Position numbers and translations under genes: made by a program. From Fallopia convolvulus (taxonomy: Eukaryota; Streptophyta; Magnoliopsida; Caryophyllales; Polygonaceae), in contig OZ024735.1 of assembly GCA_964016875.1 (NCBI GenBank), positions 1,117,501 to 1,181,500 of the forward strand: a DNA stretch of 64,000 nucleotides, read 5' to 3'. The notes beneath the pieces were generated by a model that was not told the origin of the DNA, did not search any database, and was given only the letters and a program-made list of their open reading frames with translations. Positions 1-11,017 of this stretch are shown here, piece by piece (positions within the stretch are counted from its first letter, which is position 1; each line of letters starts with the position of its first letter).

Positions 1-1857
1 GAGTAGTGACACAACTCATAACCCAACTAATTAATTGGTCAGGTATTCCGGTTCTTGAAAGCGACTCTTCAATGAAATTCCAATTAAGCCTATCGTAGGC
101 CTTTTCTAAGTCAAGTTTAAGGATCATCCATCCCTGACGTCCTTTTTTTCTTCTCATAGAATGTATCACCTCTTGAGCGACGACAATGTTATCCATAATC
201 ATTCTTCCGGGCAAGAAACTCCCTTGTGTGGGGCCAATGATAGAGGATAATATAGGCTGAAGTCTGTTGGTTATGATCTTGGTGATAGTCTTATATAAGA
301 CACTGCACAAACTTATCGGTCTAAACGGATTCATCCTCTCCGGATTGTTCACCTTAGCAAGCAAAATAATGATGGTATCATTCACCCCTTCCGGGAGTAT
401 TGAAGTGCGAAAAAAGTCTTTGACAAAACTGACAACCGAGCTTCGTATAGTATCCCAACATCGCTGAAAGAAGACGGGTTGAAATCCGTCAATTCCGGGC
501 GATTTAAAGGACCCCATGCTTTTTATAGCCTGCCAAATCTCAACTTCAGTTACCTCCTTGATCAGTTTATTTGTTTCATCAGAATTCAACTAAGGAAACC
601 CATGAAAAGTGTTAACAGTTTCACGAACATCAGAACAATCCTCCGAGTACAGTTTACGGAAAAAATCAAGCGCCATATTCTCTAAAGAATCACTATCATC
701 AATCCAAGCCCCATCTTCGTTTCTTAAACCATCCACCCGATTATGCTTACGTCGTATAATTGTGGAAGTATGGAAGAAAGAAGTATTTCTATCCCCACAT
801 TTAAGCCACTGCTCTCTAGATTTCTGAAACCAAAGCACTTCCTCTTGCTCCAACACCAACTCTAAATCCTTCACCAACTCCGCCTCCATATCCAACAGAT
901 TGGCCGAGGCAGAACGAGACAACAGGAGCTGAACATTCTCAATCTGATTCATTAACTGTTGTTTACGAGCCTGAATACTACCAAAAGATTTTTTGTTCCA
1001 TTTCAACAACTCTTCTTTCAAAGCCGACAAAGCCTGGTTAGTTACAATGTCCGGGCACCAGCTTTCTTTCACTTTTTTTTGAAATCTGGGTGAAGCAACC
1101 AGGCGGCCTCAAAACGAAACAACCTTCTCTTCTTGTTGAATTTGGTAGTAGGATGAAGCGAGATTAGAACCGGACAGTGATCAGACGAAAATTTAGGCAA
1201 GTGTCTCACATGTGCATCAGGCCAGAGAACTCTCCCATTCACATTTGTAAACACCCTATGAAGGCGTTTTGAAACAATCATATCCCTTGACAACTTTCTA
1301 CTCCAAGTAAAACTCGGACCTGAATATTTCATGTCAATCATGCCCAGGTTGGCGCACCATTGGTTAAAAGTGTCTGAATCCTCGTGTAGTCCCCCCGAGC
1401 CACCATCTCTCTCATGTAAGAACCGTATACAATTGAAATCCCCTCCCACAATAACAGGACCCGAAACTCTGTTTATCGCAGCTTCCAAATCCTTCCAAAA
1501 GGGAATTCTACGAGTCACTGACGGTGGACCATAGACAGCGAAAAAATTGCAATTAGCGCCATTATCAGCAAACTGAGCGTGAATAAAATTACTGTTCCTG
1601 CTGATCACAGATAAACCAACTCTGTCTTTCTTCCAGAAGAGCCAAATTCCCCCAGACATTCTAACTGCCTCAACTCTAACGTGGTCGGAGAAATCGGTAC
1701 GGGTCATGCGGTCACAAATAGCATCCGCTTTCTCACCCGATACCCTAGTCTCAAAAACCACTAAGATATCGATTATGTGAGTCCTGCAAAGATAACGAAT
1801 TGCCCTTCGGAATCCCGGCTTTCCTGCACCAAAACAATTCCACAAGAGTAAATTCAT
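1..1857 (-). pseudogene. LINE ORF2: endonuclease plus reverse transcriptase, broken and partial
   Basis: The first ATG is at 1857-1855 and opens directly onto the endonuclease motif LLLWNCFGAG. Further family hallmarks follow: the ETR segment with the catalytic glutamate, YGPPS, GGDFN and SDHCPVL. Near 1250 the usual R-L-D-R motif reads R-L-H-R, so an expected acidic residue is replaced. The frame breaks at an A8 run (T8 on the plus strand, 1073-1080), where one base shifts the reading; it resumes in the next frame with KESWCPDIV. A TAG stop sits at 592-590. Past it the frame stays open to position 1 and shows reverse-transcriptase sequence: SPGIDGFQP, RPISLCSVLYK, SFLPGRMIMDN and LKLDLEKAYDRLNW. 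In life the protein nicks the target and primes cDNA synthesis there; this copy cannot make it whole. Confidence 0.92.
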
Positions 1858-1897
1858 GATTAACCAACAAAAAGGAGATAAAATACAAGGAAGGGTT

Positions 1898-3724
1898 TCA
1901 GTAAACAAAGCTCGAATGAGCTTGATTATTTTCCGCCATTGCGGTATCATCCAATCCTGCGCTCTCCATTGCTTCTTGAAGATTCTCGGATTCGCCCACA
2001 AATAGAGGGTTTTCATTCACCACCGTCTTCGCATCAAGAGAAACTGGGTCTTCCTGTTTCCGATCACCGGGGTCAAAACCCGACTGAATGATGACCGACT
2101 TTGACGGAGGAATTGGTGGTTCGGCCATAGAGAATTCTGCAAGCTCATCAGATTGTCTTCTCCTCTTGATGTTTGCGGATTGCAAAGGCCCATTTAGGGC
2201 TGCCATAAGCAAAAGCCCATCCACTTGGTTTGATGGGCCCATTCCTTTTCTTCTAATGCTCTTTTCTATTCTTTTATTACCATGGGCTTTTTGGGCTAAC
2301 GGCCCATTTTCACCATTCCCCATGAATGCCATAGGCATGTTGGAAATATGCCCATTTTGCAGATTCATATCTTTTTGATTCCTCATGTTTCCATCTTCTG
2401 CCAAATGACCAGTTTCCTTAATGATATCCTTTTTGTTATTCCTCTTCCTTTCTATATCCACGCGATCACTCTCAGAATTGGTTGGTGAGACATACGCCTC
2501 CTTTCCATCTCTTTCCCTTTGTTTAACTTGATTAGCGAAATCATTTCCTTCTACCAAAGATCCCAGAGCTTCAAAACGGTTACCTTCCGTAATTAACGGT
2601 TTCGTAGATGGTGTCCTTTCCTTCCTTTTCCCATTTTTCCCATAGTTATCTTTGGGCAAAATCTTCTTTGATTGATCCCCTTTATCCTCTTTTTGATCTT
2701 GTGCTGATTTGGCTCCCCCTTTGTTTGGGCGAGGTTTCCTTTCCGGGATCATCCATTGGCCGTAGATCCCTCTACCAGTTCTAGCCGCCTCATGTGCGGT
2801 CATCGGCGCCGGCGTGTCCGTCTTTGACGATGATGCCCCTTCGTCACATGGAACAACGGCCTTGCTTGTATTTGTCACAACTGACGGAGGCGATGGATCC
2901 GTCCGGAGAGGACAACTAATCTTGATATGGCCAAATCTACCACATCCGAAACAGATTGTCGGAAGACCTTCATACTCAACTAAGTAACGACACCCATTGA
3001 TACTAATGGTTCCTTTCAGGGGCTTCTCCAAATCAATTTCAACACACACACGAGCGAATTTCCCTCTGTTCGTGTACAAGGTCCTCGGATCAACTCTAAT
3101 TGGCTTGCCTATTCCAGCTGAAATGTTAAGCAAAACCTTCTCTTCTTACAATGACACTGGAAGATCAGAAATTCTGATCCATGTTGGTGTTGTCTTGATC
3201 GGGTCAGACGTCCTAAGATTTTGGGTCCAGCTTCTGACCGTCAGACAACGCCCGAACATCGTCCAGGGCCCATATGTGAGTGCTTTGAGATAGTCCTCCT
3301 CGCGTTCAAAACGCACTAAGAAACAACCATTTGTAAGGTCAAGAATTTGCATACGGGATTCTGTTCGCCACATTTCTTTGATTTTCTTCTCCATTATTGG
3401 AAAAGCAACCGGGTGCCCCAAGAGCTTGACTACCACCGATCTTTTCCACACTGATGCCAAGGCCTCCATGACATCATCAACAATTGTGACCGCCGGATCA
3501 CCATCCTCGCCCTCCGGGAAAAGCACTTGTATCTTGCCATTCAGGAATTCATCATCAATACAAGTTTTCTGCTGTGTAGCGCTGCCAGATATCACCACAT
3601 TCTTCCATGAGATTTGTTGATCCGGCGGTTTATCAGGCGGTTTACCTTTAACGGGGTCGATATTCATTTTGGCGATAGCCAATTGGGTCGCCGGCAGAAA
3701 GGAACCAGTTTCCGGAAAGCTCAT
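1898..3724 (-). pseudogene. LINE ORF1 (DUF4283 plus zinc knuckle) with one nonsense codon
   Basis: Starts at ATG 3724-3722. The first 192 codons match the DUF4283-type N-terminal domain of plant LINE and Gag-like proteins (WRTESRMQILDL, FLVRFEREEDYLKAL, PWTMFGRCL). A single in-frame TAA at 3148-3146 follows DLPVSL; the same frame continues directly (EEKVLLNISAGIGKP), so only one nonsense mutation separates the halves. A CCHC knuckle, CFGCGRFGHIKISC (C-x2-C-x4-H-x4-C), lies near 2960-2920. The rest is a long polar, Lys/Glu/Asn-rich tail that ends at 1898, 40 bp before the ORF2 ATG. The expected role is binding the element RNA. Confidence 0.9.
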
Positions 3725-4518
3725 AGAGAGAGTTAGCTAATCGAGTTATCTTCCACGCAAGAATGGGTATAAAACTATAAATATATACGAATAAGAAGGC
3801 TAAATTAACAAACTCATATTTAGTGAGAGTGACATTAGGAAAAGTGAAAAAAAAAATTGGATAAAAAAGTTGTGATTGAAAAGGAGCTATAAACTCCTTT
3901 AGAACCGTTATAAATTAAAGGGAATAGATTGACGATTGAAAACCTGCTTTTTGAAGAAATAAACCACTAGGCTCATCACTATATTTTATTTCAGATAAAC
4001 ATTTTATGTTTAAATGATCATTTATACATTTAATTTCTTTCTAGAAATTAGGTGGACAAATTCCTCTAATGTTTCAGTAGCCAAGATTCGAATAAAAACA
4101 TTATTTCAAAAAAACTTGGTCATAGAAATTTTAAAAATGAGAGTTCATCCTAACAAGATCAAAAAAAAGAAAGAGGTAAACGAAGTTATGCTGCAATCCT
4201 CAATATTTTGAAAGTTCAATAGAAAGTTACAAAATAGAAAGATCAACAAGTAAAAGGCTAACCAGATTAGTTGAGGTGGAATGAATTAAAAGAGGACAGT
4301 TTTGCGGGGGTTCCAAAACCCAAGAAAAAGGTGTAAATTGCCTTAGTTCTAAAGAATCATGTTCAAATTTATTTTCTTTTTAAGTTGACCAAGCACTTCT
4401 TACAATTTTATAAAGTACGGAGTATAACACTCCTATGAAGTAAGAAAGAAAAAAAAGAAGGAAAACATACGCAGTCATATCTATTTTTTAAGTGGGAAAA
4501 AATTTGACTGATATTCTT
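3725..4518. other. AT-rich intergenic stretch, no gene seen
   Basis: Roughly 800 bp of AT-rich sequence with short ORFs lacking family motifs. The part nearest 3725 may be the LINE 5' UTR. I see no further structure. Confidence 0.6.
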
Positions 4519-4675
4519 GGGCTTGCTACACTTATAAAAAATAAGTACTTTTTTAAAAAGCATTGCTTATTTATCTTGAAAAGCGTGAAGTATAATTACT
4601 TTTCACATATTTCAAGACAAATAAGCAATGTTTTTTAATAAAAAATGGTCATTTTTAAGAAGTGTAGCAAGGCCC
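4519..4675. mobile_element. MITE-like 157-bp hairpin element
   Basis: The left end GGGCTTGCTACACTT (4519-4533) is matched in inverse by AAGTGTAGCAAGGCCC (4660-4675). Complementarity continues inward: CATTGCTTAT plus TTATCTTGAA on the left against TTCAAGACAA plus ATAAGCAATG on the right. Nearly the whole element can fold into one imperfect hairpin. The GGGC-type end is compatible with a PIF/Harbinger- or hAT-derived MITE. I could not see a clean target duplication, so the superfamily stays open. Confidence 0.7.
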
Positions 4676-4718
4676 GGTTATTATTAGAGCATCTTTAATT
4701 GTGAGATTTATATCAAAT

Positions 4719-4736
4719 CAACAACAACAACAACAA
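4719..4736. repeat. (CAA)6 microsatellite, 3' tail of the RTE LINE
   Basis: Six perfect CAA units (TTG on the element strand). Interpreted as the simple-repeat 3' terminus of the LINE. Confidence 0.9.
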
Positions 4737-5095
4737 CATTTACTCAGTGGAACTTCCCTTATATGAAATTTGGGGGTCAAGATGGGGGCACCCCTAGCTC
4801 AAAGCGATGGGGGAACGACCAATAGACCCGACAAGACCATAGAACAAATAAAAACCCAAAAGAAACACATAAAGAACAAGGCAACCACAAGGAAAAGAAG
4901 AGACAAAACAAGACCGAGGTGAAAAATAAAACTTAGAACAAAAACAAAACAGAAGCGCCAAAGCCTAAAGGCCCCCGTGAACCGGTCTGCTCGGGTGTCT
5001 AGCTGTCCTCCACTCGGATCTTCTCCCTCCACCTATCTCTACTAACTGCCAGATCTAACGAAATCCCCAACTGGCTGACATCCTGTCTTATATTA

Positions 5096-5430
5096 TGATA
5101 CGAAATCGTATAGATCTCGTATCGGATTCGATAGACAAACGATAACTAGGGAAGGGAAGAAGGGCCAAAGGCTAGGGGAAGAGTGACTCAGACAGACGAG
5201 GGAGAAGACAGAAGATAGAATTAGGGTTTTGAGATAATTGATTTCTGATTAATTAACTTTCTAGAATACAAAAAGAGTATATATAATATTAAGCCCTAAC
5301 GGTTCAATAAAAGCGTCCCGGGAAAGAACCGTAAAGAAAACCCGAGAAGGAGTTTATAACACTCTATATAAAAAGTACATTAATTAATTAATTGCTAATA
5401 ATAATTCCTAGGGTAGATACTACCGTATCA
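5096..5430 (-). repeat. 3' LTR of the TRIM-like element
   Basis: 335 bp with TG...CA ends. Contains TATA-like stretches. Preceded on the element strand by the purine tract. Confidence 0.9.
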
Positions 5431-5546
5431 ATTCTCCCAAACGATAACTAGGGAAAGTGGGTTTTCGGAAAGTGGCACATAATTTTGTGGAGGTGTGCTC
5501 GCCTCGTCACTTGATTCATAATTTTGGTATGGATCCAATTCGTCGA

Positions 5547-5978
5547 TCAGGTCGCATCTGCGATCGGAGCCTCCATCATGTTGGCGTCGTTGCTGATATG
5601 GCCGCCAATCGTGTCACGATCTCGGTAATCGCTCACCTCTTGGATCAGAGTGTCAATCTCGCGTGATATGTTGTTGATTCGGTCATCAAAGAACAACTCC
5701 ATTCGGCAGCATCCAGCATAAATGCATCTTCCATTGTAGAGATTGAACGCCTCGAAGGTTGCATCACGACATGGAAAACGGATTATGGAATGGAATTCAG
5801 CATTACCATCGAACGTTTCGATGTCTTCTAAATTGCTAACGCCCGAGAACACTTGATTCAAGGCGTCACAGGAAACCGGATATATTTCGTCATGGATCTT
5901 GACAAACAGAGTACGCTCTTTGACCAGATTATACCGGATTTCCAACATTAGAGCTTGGATAAGGTCCCGAATTTCCAT
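5547..5978 (-). CDS. Single ORF of the TRIM-like element, 143 aa, unknown
   Basis: A true ATG (5978-5976) opens 34 bp after the 5' LTR and reads for 143 codons to a stop at 5547, filling most of the internal region in the element's sense direction. It begins MEIRDLIQALMLEIRY and is acidic and partly helical. I recognise no retroviral domain: no zinc knuckle, protease or RT motif. Its position is that of gag, so it may be a reduced or captured gag-like ORF. Most TRIMs lack long ORFs, so an intact one is unusual. Chance openness cannot be excluded. Confidence 0.5.
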   Translation of the reverse strand: MEIRDLIQALMLEIRYNLVKERTLFVKIHDEIYPVSCDALNQVFSGVSNLEDIETFDGNAEFHSIIRFPCRDATFEAFNLYNGRCIYAGCCRMELFFDDRINNISREIDTLIQEVSDYRDRDTIGGHISNDANMMEAPIADAT

Positions 5979-6011
5979 GGTAACAGAGAGTTCGGGAATG
6001 AAAGCACCAAT

Positions 6012-6346
6012 TGATACGAAATCGTATAGATCTTGTATCGGATTCGATAGACAAACGATAACTAGGGAAGGGAAGAAGGGCCAAAGGCCATGGGAAGAGT
6101 GACTTAGACAGACGAGATAGAAGACAAAAGATAGAATTAGGGTTTTGGGATAATTGATTTCTGATTAATTAACTTTCTAGAATACAAAAAGAGTATATAT
6201 AATACTAAGCCCTAACAGTTCAATAAAAGCGTCCCGGGAAAGAACCGTAAAGAAAACCCGAGAAGGAGTTTATAACACTCTATATAAAAAGTACATTAAT
6301 TAATTAATTACTAATAATAATTCCTAGGGTAGATACTACCGTATCA
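6012..6346 (-). repeat. 5' LTR of the TRIM-like element
   Basis: 335 bp, same length as its partner, with scattered substitutions. The candidate primer-binding site follows it immediately on the minus strand. Confidence 0.9.
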
Positions 6347-6706
6347 TATTATCCTTCCAACATTTCTTTGGTCGACCCCTCCCTCTGCGCATGTCTCCTA
6401 AAATCAAGCTCTCACACCTACGTACTGGCTCCTCAGGACTCCGCCTCTGAACATGTCCAAACCAACGCAGTCTTGATTCAGGCAGCTTAATTTATTTATT
6501 TTTTAGATTTTTTTTCATCTTAATTTATTTTTTAGCTTTTTTTTCATCTAAGCATAAGATTTTCTCCCTCGGACCACAACTATAATATACTCGTACAATA
6601 TCAATTTCACCCTTTATCAAAAAAGGTCCCCGTTTTTAGTTTATTTTGCAATGAAAAAATTAATTTTTCATATAATTTTTTTTTGGTAGATGATTTTTTT
6701 TTCATA

Positions 6707-7071
6707 CTCCCTCCGTCCCCTTTTGTTTGTCCTAAAGGACGGTTTTTACGGTTATTAAGGAGAATGTAAAGTAATATTGGTAATTGGGAAAGTGGGCAAA
6801 AGGTGAAATTGATTGGGGGTATATTTGTAATTTTATAGGGATAAAAAGTGTAAAGTAGTATTGGTAATTGAGAAAATGGATAAAATATGATATTAGGTAG
6901 GAGAAGATGAATAGTTGATGGGATGTAAATTTAAAAAGTGGGTAAAAAGTGATATTGGTTGAGGGTATTTTTGTAAGAAATGCATGAATAAAAAAGGAAG
7001 TAGGGAAAATATGACAAACATTTTGGGACGCCCGAAATGAAATACTGGACAAACAAAAGGGACGGAGGGAG
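6707..7071. mobile_element. Stowaway-type MITE, 365 bp
   Basis: Terminal inverted repeats CTCCCTCCGTCCC (left) and GGGACGGAGGGAG (right), flanked by TA at 6705-6706 and 7072-7073. This is the Tc1/mariner-derived Stowaway signature of plants. The interior is AT-rich with three similar GTATTGGTAATTG-type segments and no coding capacity. Confidence 0.93.
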
Positions 7072-7463
7072 TATAAATTAGTAGTGGTGTAGACTATTAT
7101 CATTATTAGCACATCTATCTATATAACATATAAAATTGAAAAACTTGGGTCATTTATGACCCTCTGTAATATCCGCAATATTCCAAGGTTTTTAAACCAA
7201 AAATAATATAATATTTAATTTTTATAAATACTTTTCTCAAAATGAAGAGAGAATTTTAATATATCATTATAACCTCTACTTTCTCTTTTAAAAGAGAATT
7301 TTCAAGTAAATTCAATTCAAGTAAATTCTAGTATAATGTTGTAGGAGTTTTGAATAAATAAAGAGGCATCAAATAAAAATAATACCTTATAAAAGTTTGA
7401 TTTTATTTAAATAAAAAGGTATTACATCAAGGCATAAAAATCCCTTTAAAAATCTAACAAAAA

Positions 7464-7546
7464 TGCAAGAGTCGGGACTTGAACCCGAGACTTCTTGCAT
7501 TACACTCACACGCCCAACCTCCTTAATCCGCTAGACCATTTGCAAT
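7464..7546 (-). other. tRNA-like Pol III hairpin inside solo LTR copy 1
   Basis: The minus strand shows an A-box-like TGGTCTAGCGG and a B-box GGTTCAAGTCC (consensus GGTTCRANTCC). A hairpin TGCAAGA...CTCTTGCA encloses a T-arm-like stem-loop TCGGG-TTCAAGT-CCCGA. A full cloverleaf is not evident, since the 5' acceptor strand does not pair, so this is a tRNA-derived relic or module and not a tRNA gene. Confidence 0.65.
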
Positions 7547-7611
7547 TGCTTACACTTTTACCACCCTTTTATTAATAAATCTCCTTCTTCTTCTTCTTCT
7601 TCAAAAAGTAG

Positions 7612-7832
7612 TCAGACTTTGTCTGATGCAATTAATGTAGAATGAAAAAGAGCCATTCCATGCTCTTCTTTCCACCATACCCTATAACTCTAGCCATGAC
7701 ATCATCAAGCTTACATCATCAAGCTTGCATCACCACCCAACAACCCTCCCCAATCACCATTCATCCCCCTCTCCATCCATTGGCCCTCCTCCATGGCCAT
7801 GGATCCCTAGCTTCATCTCTTGGCCTATAAAA
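7612..7832 (+). promoter_or_regulatory. LTR promoter copy 1: palindrome plus TATA box
   Basis: The palindrome TCAGACTTTGTCTGA (7612-7626) lies about 200 bp upstream of TATAAAA (7826-7832). Palindrome, spacing and TATA box all recur in the other three copies. Transcription would run to the right into the GC-rich leader. Confidence 0.65.
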
Positions 7833-10532
7833 GGGGCACCAAACCAGCCATGAAACTCACACCTCTCATCCCTTCTCCTTCTCATTACAAGTTTGCTCTC
7901 AATTCCCTCAAAAATCAGCCCTTAAAAGCTTGAGTTTCCCTTCAAAAATCCCACCAAGGGGCTTCTCCTTCCCCTCCTTTGGACCGCCGGCCACCACTCC
8001 CGACCACCAGCGCCACCACCGACGGCCGCCTCCCCCTCCAGTGCGCCGCCCTGCTCGTTGGAGCCTCCCCCTGGTGTCGCCCCTCACCGCCGGCCCTCCC
8101 TGCCTCCTCTTCTCCTGTGTTCTATAACACAAGCAAGAATAACAGTAAATTCTAAAAATCCCTAATTCTAATTTTTGTAATTTATTTATTTATTTATGTT
8201 ATTAAAATGTACTATTAAAATTAAAAAGACTATATAGAATTATTTTGCAATTATAAAAATATTATGTGAATATTACTAGTTGGAAGAAGGAAATAAACCC
8301 ATTAAATAAATCATGGTTGAAATTATTATATTATGATATGATTAGTAAAGACATTATTCTAAGAAGACCTTATAAAAAAATATTTTCATGAATAATAGTA
8401 GCCTATGAATTTACCTCAAATGTTAAATATGACCTTTATAAAAATATATGATTTTTTTCCAAGTATAATGGTACTAAGCTCCAAGAGTAGATGATATCAA
8501 GTTTTATGAAAATCAAGTAAAGTAATTTTAGTTATATTAATAATATAATATAATATTAGTTTCATTTAATTCCAAGTGTAAAGAATTTTCTATATGGCAT
8601 TGCAAGTACAAGAGTTAGACAATAAAATAATTACAAGATAAATTGTAATCTTATATTGCTAAGTATATAAAAATATCTCACTTAGAAAGATATTGTAAAA
8701 TATAGGAAAAATATATTTTGGGCCTTAGAATATCCTAAAAATATACTATAAGGAGAAGTTTAAATATTTTATACCATGATCTTATAACTATAGATGAATT
8801 ATGAGAAGGAATTTCGAAATAAAATAAATAAGAATATTTATTTTATATTATGATAGTTTTAGAAAGCTTACCTTATATAGTAAATAAGAATTTCTATTTA
8901 TGGAAAGTTACTAAGAAATAACCTAGTATTATCCTATCTCTATTTTAATATGATCCCTATAATTAAACAAGAGTTTATTAAGAGCGCATCGTTGATAAAA
9001 TATTCCTTGTAGGAGAAATGACTTTAAATAATATTTCGAATATGGTGGAGAATAAAGAAACTATTTTGAATAATCAAAGAGTTTTATTTTAAAGGAATAA
9101 AAGGATATTATGAAATTAAAATAATAATAAAGGAAAATTATTATTTTAATTTAACTTCCTAAATTATTATCATAATAATTTAGAATTCCACTTTTTATAC
9201 TAAGTACATGTGAAAAGTACGAACCTTGAGAGAATTCGTATTTAAAAGCGTTCATGAATTCCGTGTCGATAGGTCGGGATTCTTACTCGAAGTTGCGAAC
9301 CACACCTCCGTCTTTCTTATCCTTAAGTCCGCTATCGTCAGAGCTAAGGCAAGTGGAAATTCCCCCTTGTGACCTTTTTATCGTTTTCGTGAAATTCTCG
9401 ATGTTGGGAACAACTTGTGTGCTAAGTAACGAATGAACCTAGGAAATATCGATTGTTAGATATAACGACCATTGTTAGTATAGTTCGTTATTATCGTTTG
9501 ATAGGACTATTTATGCTAGTATGGTTGTGACCTTGGTTGTTATGATCTCGTTCATAGATCAATGTGAAACGAACTAGTAAGGGGCGCGGAATAACCGACG
9601 CCTCTATATAATCTTACTAAGTCGTAAGTGCCTACGTGTTTGAAGTACGACTTTCAGGATCATGATCCTATCCGCTCCGATTGGAAGGAGGGATGAGCGC
9701 ACTTTGGCTAAGTGACGGGAAACTGGGTTTCCCCTTGGTGGATCGGGCCATCCTAGCCCCCACCCTTTTTTAAAGATTCATTAACGAAATTGAACACTTT
9801 TCGACACCATAAGATAAGTGCCTAGGGCACACTTAAGATACTAAAACCGGACCGATCTCAAATGATCGATCCGGCTCTCGGTCCGCTTAGGGCGCGAGAG
9901 GTTTTTAACTTGTATAAATTAATAACGTTCCCAACATAATCTCAATTCTAAAAGAAGTCTACAATCTCGCAGTTCTTCTCTTGATTGACGAGCTATCTTC
10001 GCATAAGATACGCTCTCCCTCGTACCGTTAAACCTCACATAAATAAACCCTATCGTAAAACACAACCCGTTGTTATCTTACTCGCCAATTACTCAAAGTA
10101 CCGAATTACCCTTGGGAAGTTTCCATTCCCGCTTGTTTAGTCTCTTAGACTAATATTTCTTTTCCGCATGTTTGCCTTGCATATTCTCGCCCCTCGCGGA
10201 TTATGTCAGATCCTAGGACTAATCACAAGGCGTAAGGTGAAGAGCAAAGGAAGGCAAGAAGTTCCAAGATGTAATCGAATCTCCTTTTGGTTATTTTCAT
10301 TATGCTTTAAAGACGATTTTTTTCACGAATTGTAATTTCCGAACAAGTTTCTAATCATGTGATTTGGGTTGTAAGAACAAAGTCTTCTTCGGAAGCACCT
10401 TTTATTTATCTAAGTATGTTTAAGTTCCGCATTTTTATTCTATATCATTCTAAAAGCCTTGGGTGACTTTGGATGGTAAAAATCCGAGGTCACTGGCGGT
10501 AATACACAATGTTATAAAATAGGGGTGTTACA

Positions 10533-11017
10533 CCATCCTCAATTGAATTCAAATTTTACAAGTTAAAGTTCATTGAAAAAAAAAAGAAAATGCAAAAAAA
10601 TAATACAAAAGATCCATTAGTATAAATTTCTATTACAAACACAAGACTATTACTTTCAATTGAACGACTTTTGAAATCCATAATTTGTCACAATTAATAA
10701 TTAATAATCATATGATTTTATGTATCCCGTATCAATAAGCCATTTTGATAAACAACATCATGTATCAATGATCCATATATTAAACTTTTAAAATCATAGA
10801 ATAGGAATATACCTATAAATTATTCAAAGTAAATTTGTATTGTAATATATATTCTACATATCATCGTTCCATTGATACGATGAATTATTAAAAGAATGAA
10901 TTATTAGAGGTCGTATATATTTTAATTAATATAAATTTCACTATTAAATTCACCGATGAGAAAAAAATTTTGGATCTCAAATTATATTTTATTTTTATAA
11001 ATATATATAACGTTTCA
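10533..11017. other. AT-rich intergenic, nothing recognised
   Basis: Very AT-rich sequence between the solo LTR and the candidate Helitron, with no ORF or repeat that I can assign. Confidence 0.6.

Larger units (their letters stand above)
1..3724 (-). mobile_element. L1-type non-LTR retrotransposon (LINE), truncated by the window edge
   Basis: Reads right to left: ORF1 (nucleic-acid-binding, zinc knuckle), a 40-bp gap, then ORF2 (endonuclease followed by reverse transcriptase). This is the standard layout of plant L1 LINEs. Only the first part of the reverse transcriptase lies inside the window; the rest of ORF2, the 3' UTR and the poly(A) tail lie beyond position 1. Both ORFs carry disabling mutations, so this is a dead copy. 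The 5' end is not defined; the AT-rich sequence right of 3724 may include its 5' UTR. Confidence 0.93.
5096..6346 (-). mobile_element. Complete TRIM-like LTR retroelement, 1,251 bp, TSD TATTA
   Basis: Two 335-bp direct repeats (5096-5430 and 6012-6346) begin TGATACG and end GTATCA. They are flanked by perfect 5-bp duplications, TATTA at 5091-5095 and 6347-6351. Read on the minus strand, the sequence after the 5' LTR starts TTGGTGCTTTCATTCCC (6010 downward), a plausible tRNA primer site, and the sequence before the 3' LTR is the purine run GGGAGAAT (5438-5431), a polypurine tract. The internal region is only 581 bp and has no pol, so the element depends on another retrotransposon. By eye the LTRs differ at about a dozen positions, indicating an insertion of moderate age. 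It lies inside the RTE LINE. Confidence 0.9.
4999..6478 (-). pseudogene. C-terminal remnant of RTE reverse transcriptase, interrupted at 5096-6346
   Basis: The right segment reads SRLRWFGHVQRRSPEEPVR and then RRGRGRPKKCWKDN; the left segment reads IRQDVSQLGISLDLAV and then DRWREKIRVEDS, with a TAG stop at 5001-4999. The LRWFGHV, RGRGRPK and DRxxWR signatures are characteristic of the extreme C-terminus of plant RTE LINE polyproteins. No catalytic portion is present, so it has no activity. Confidence 0.85.
4714..6482 (-). mobile_element. RTE-clade LINE, 5'-truncated, split by a TRIM insertion
   Basis: The minus strand encodes the C-terminal end of an RTE-type reverse transcriptase (6478 down to 6352, then 5090 down to 4999), followed by a 3' UTR ending in (TTG)6 at 4736-4719, a tail type typical of RTE LINEs. 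Removing the TRIM element and one copy of its target duplication restores the reading frame exactly across the junction. Only about the last 70 codons remain, so it was truncated on integration, as is common for LINEs. Confidence 0.82.
7165..10532 (+). mobile_element. Solo LTR, copy 1 of a ~3.4-3.8-kb LTR family
   Basis: Begins TGTAATATCCGCAATATTCC and ends GGGGTGTTACA, with 5-bp flanks CCCTC (7160-7164) and CCATC (10533-10537), a target duplication with one mismatch. The same sequence recurs at 17680, 30533 and, inverted, at 34368. No internal retroviral region adjoins it, so it is a solo LTR. The 3' end resembles that of the chromovirus LTR at 39011 (CCGCCAGT..., AAGCCTTGGGT...), which places the family in or near Tekay/Del chromoviruses. 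Layout: AT-rich upstream part with a tRNA-like hairpin, a TATA box near 7826, a GC-rich leader (about 7975-8110), then about 2.4 kb of AT-rich sequence. Confidence 0.9.

Noticed and set aside
4799..5032. Hydrophobic 77-codon minus-strand frame resembling a membrane protein
   Set aside because: It is the end and 3' UTR of the RTE LINE in another frame; its hydrophobicity reflects a T-rich strand.
6732..7112. 126-codon minus-strand frame
   Set aside because: Lies across the Stowaway MITE and ends in it; low-complexity composition and no domain.
7930..8127. Proline/arginine-rich short frames in the GC-rich leader of the solo LTRs
   Set aside because: They begin with non-ATG codons or differ between copies; composition explains them.
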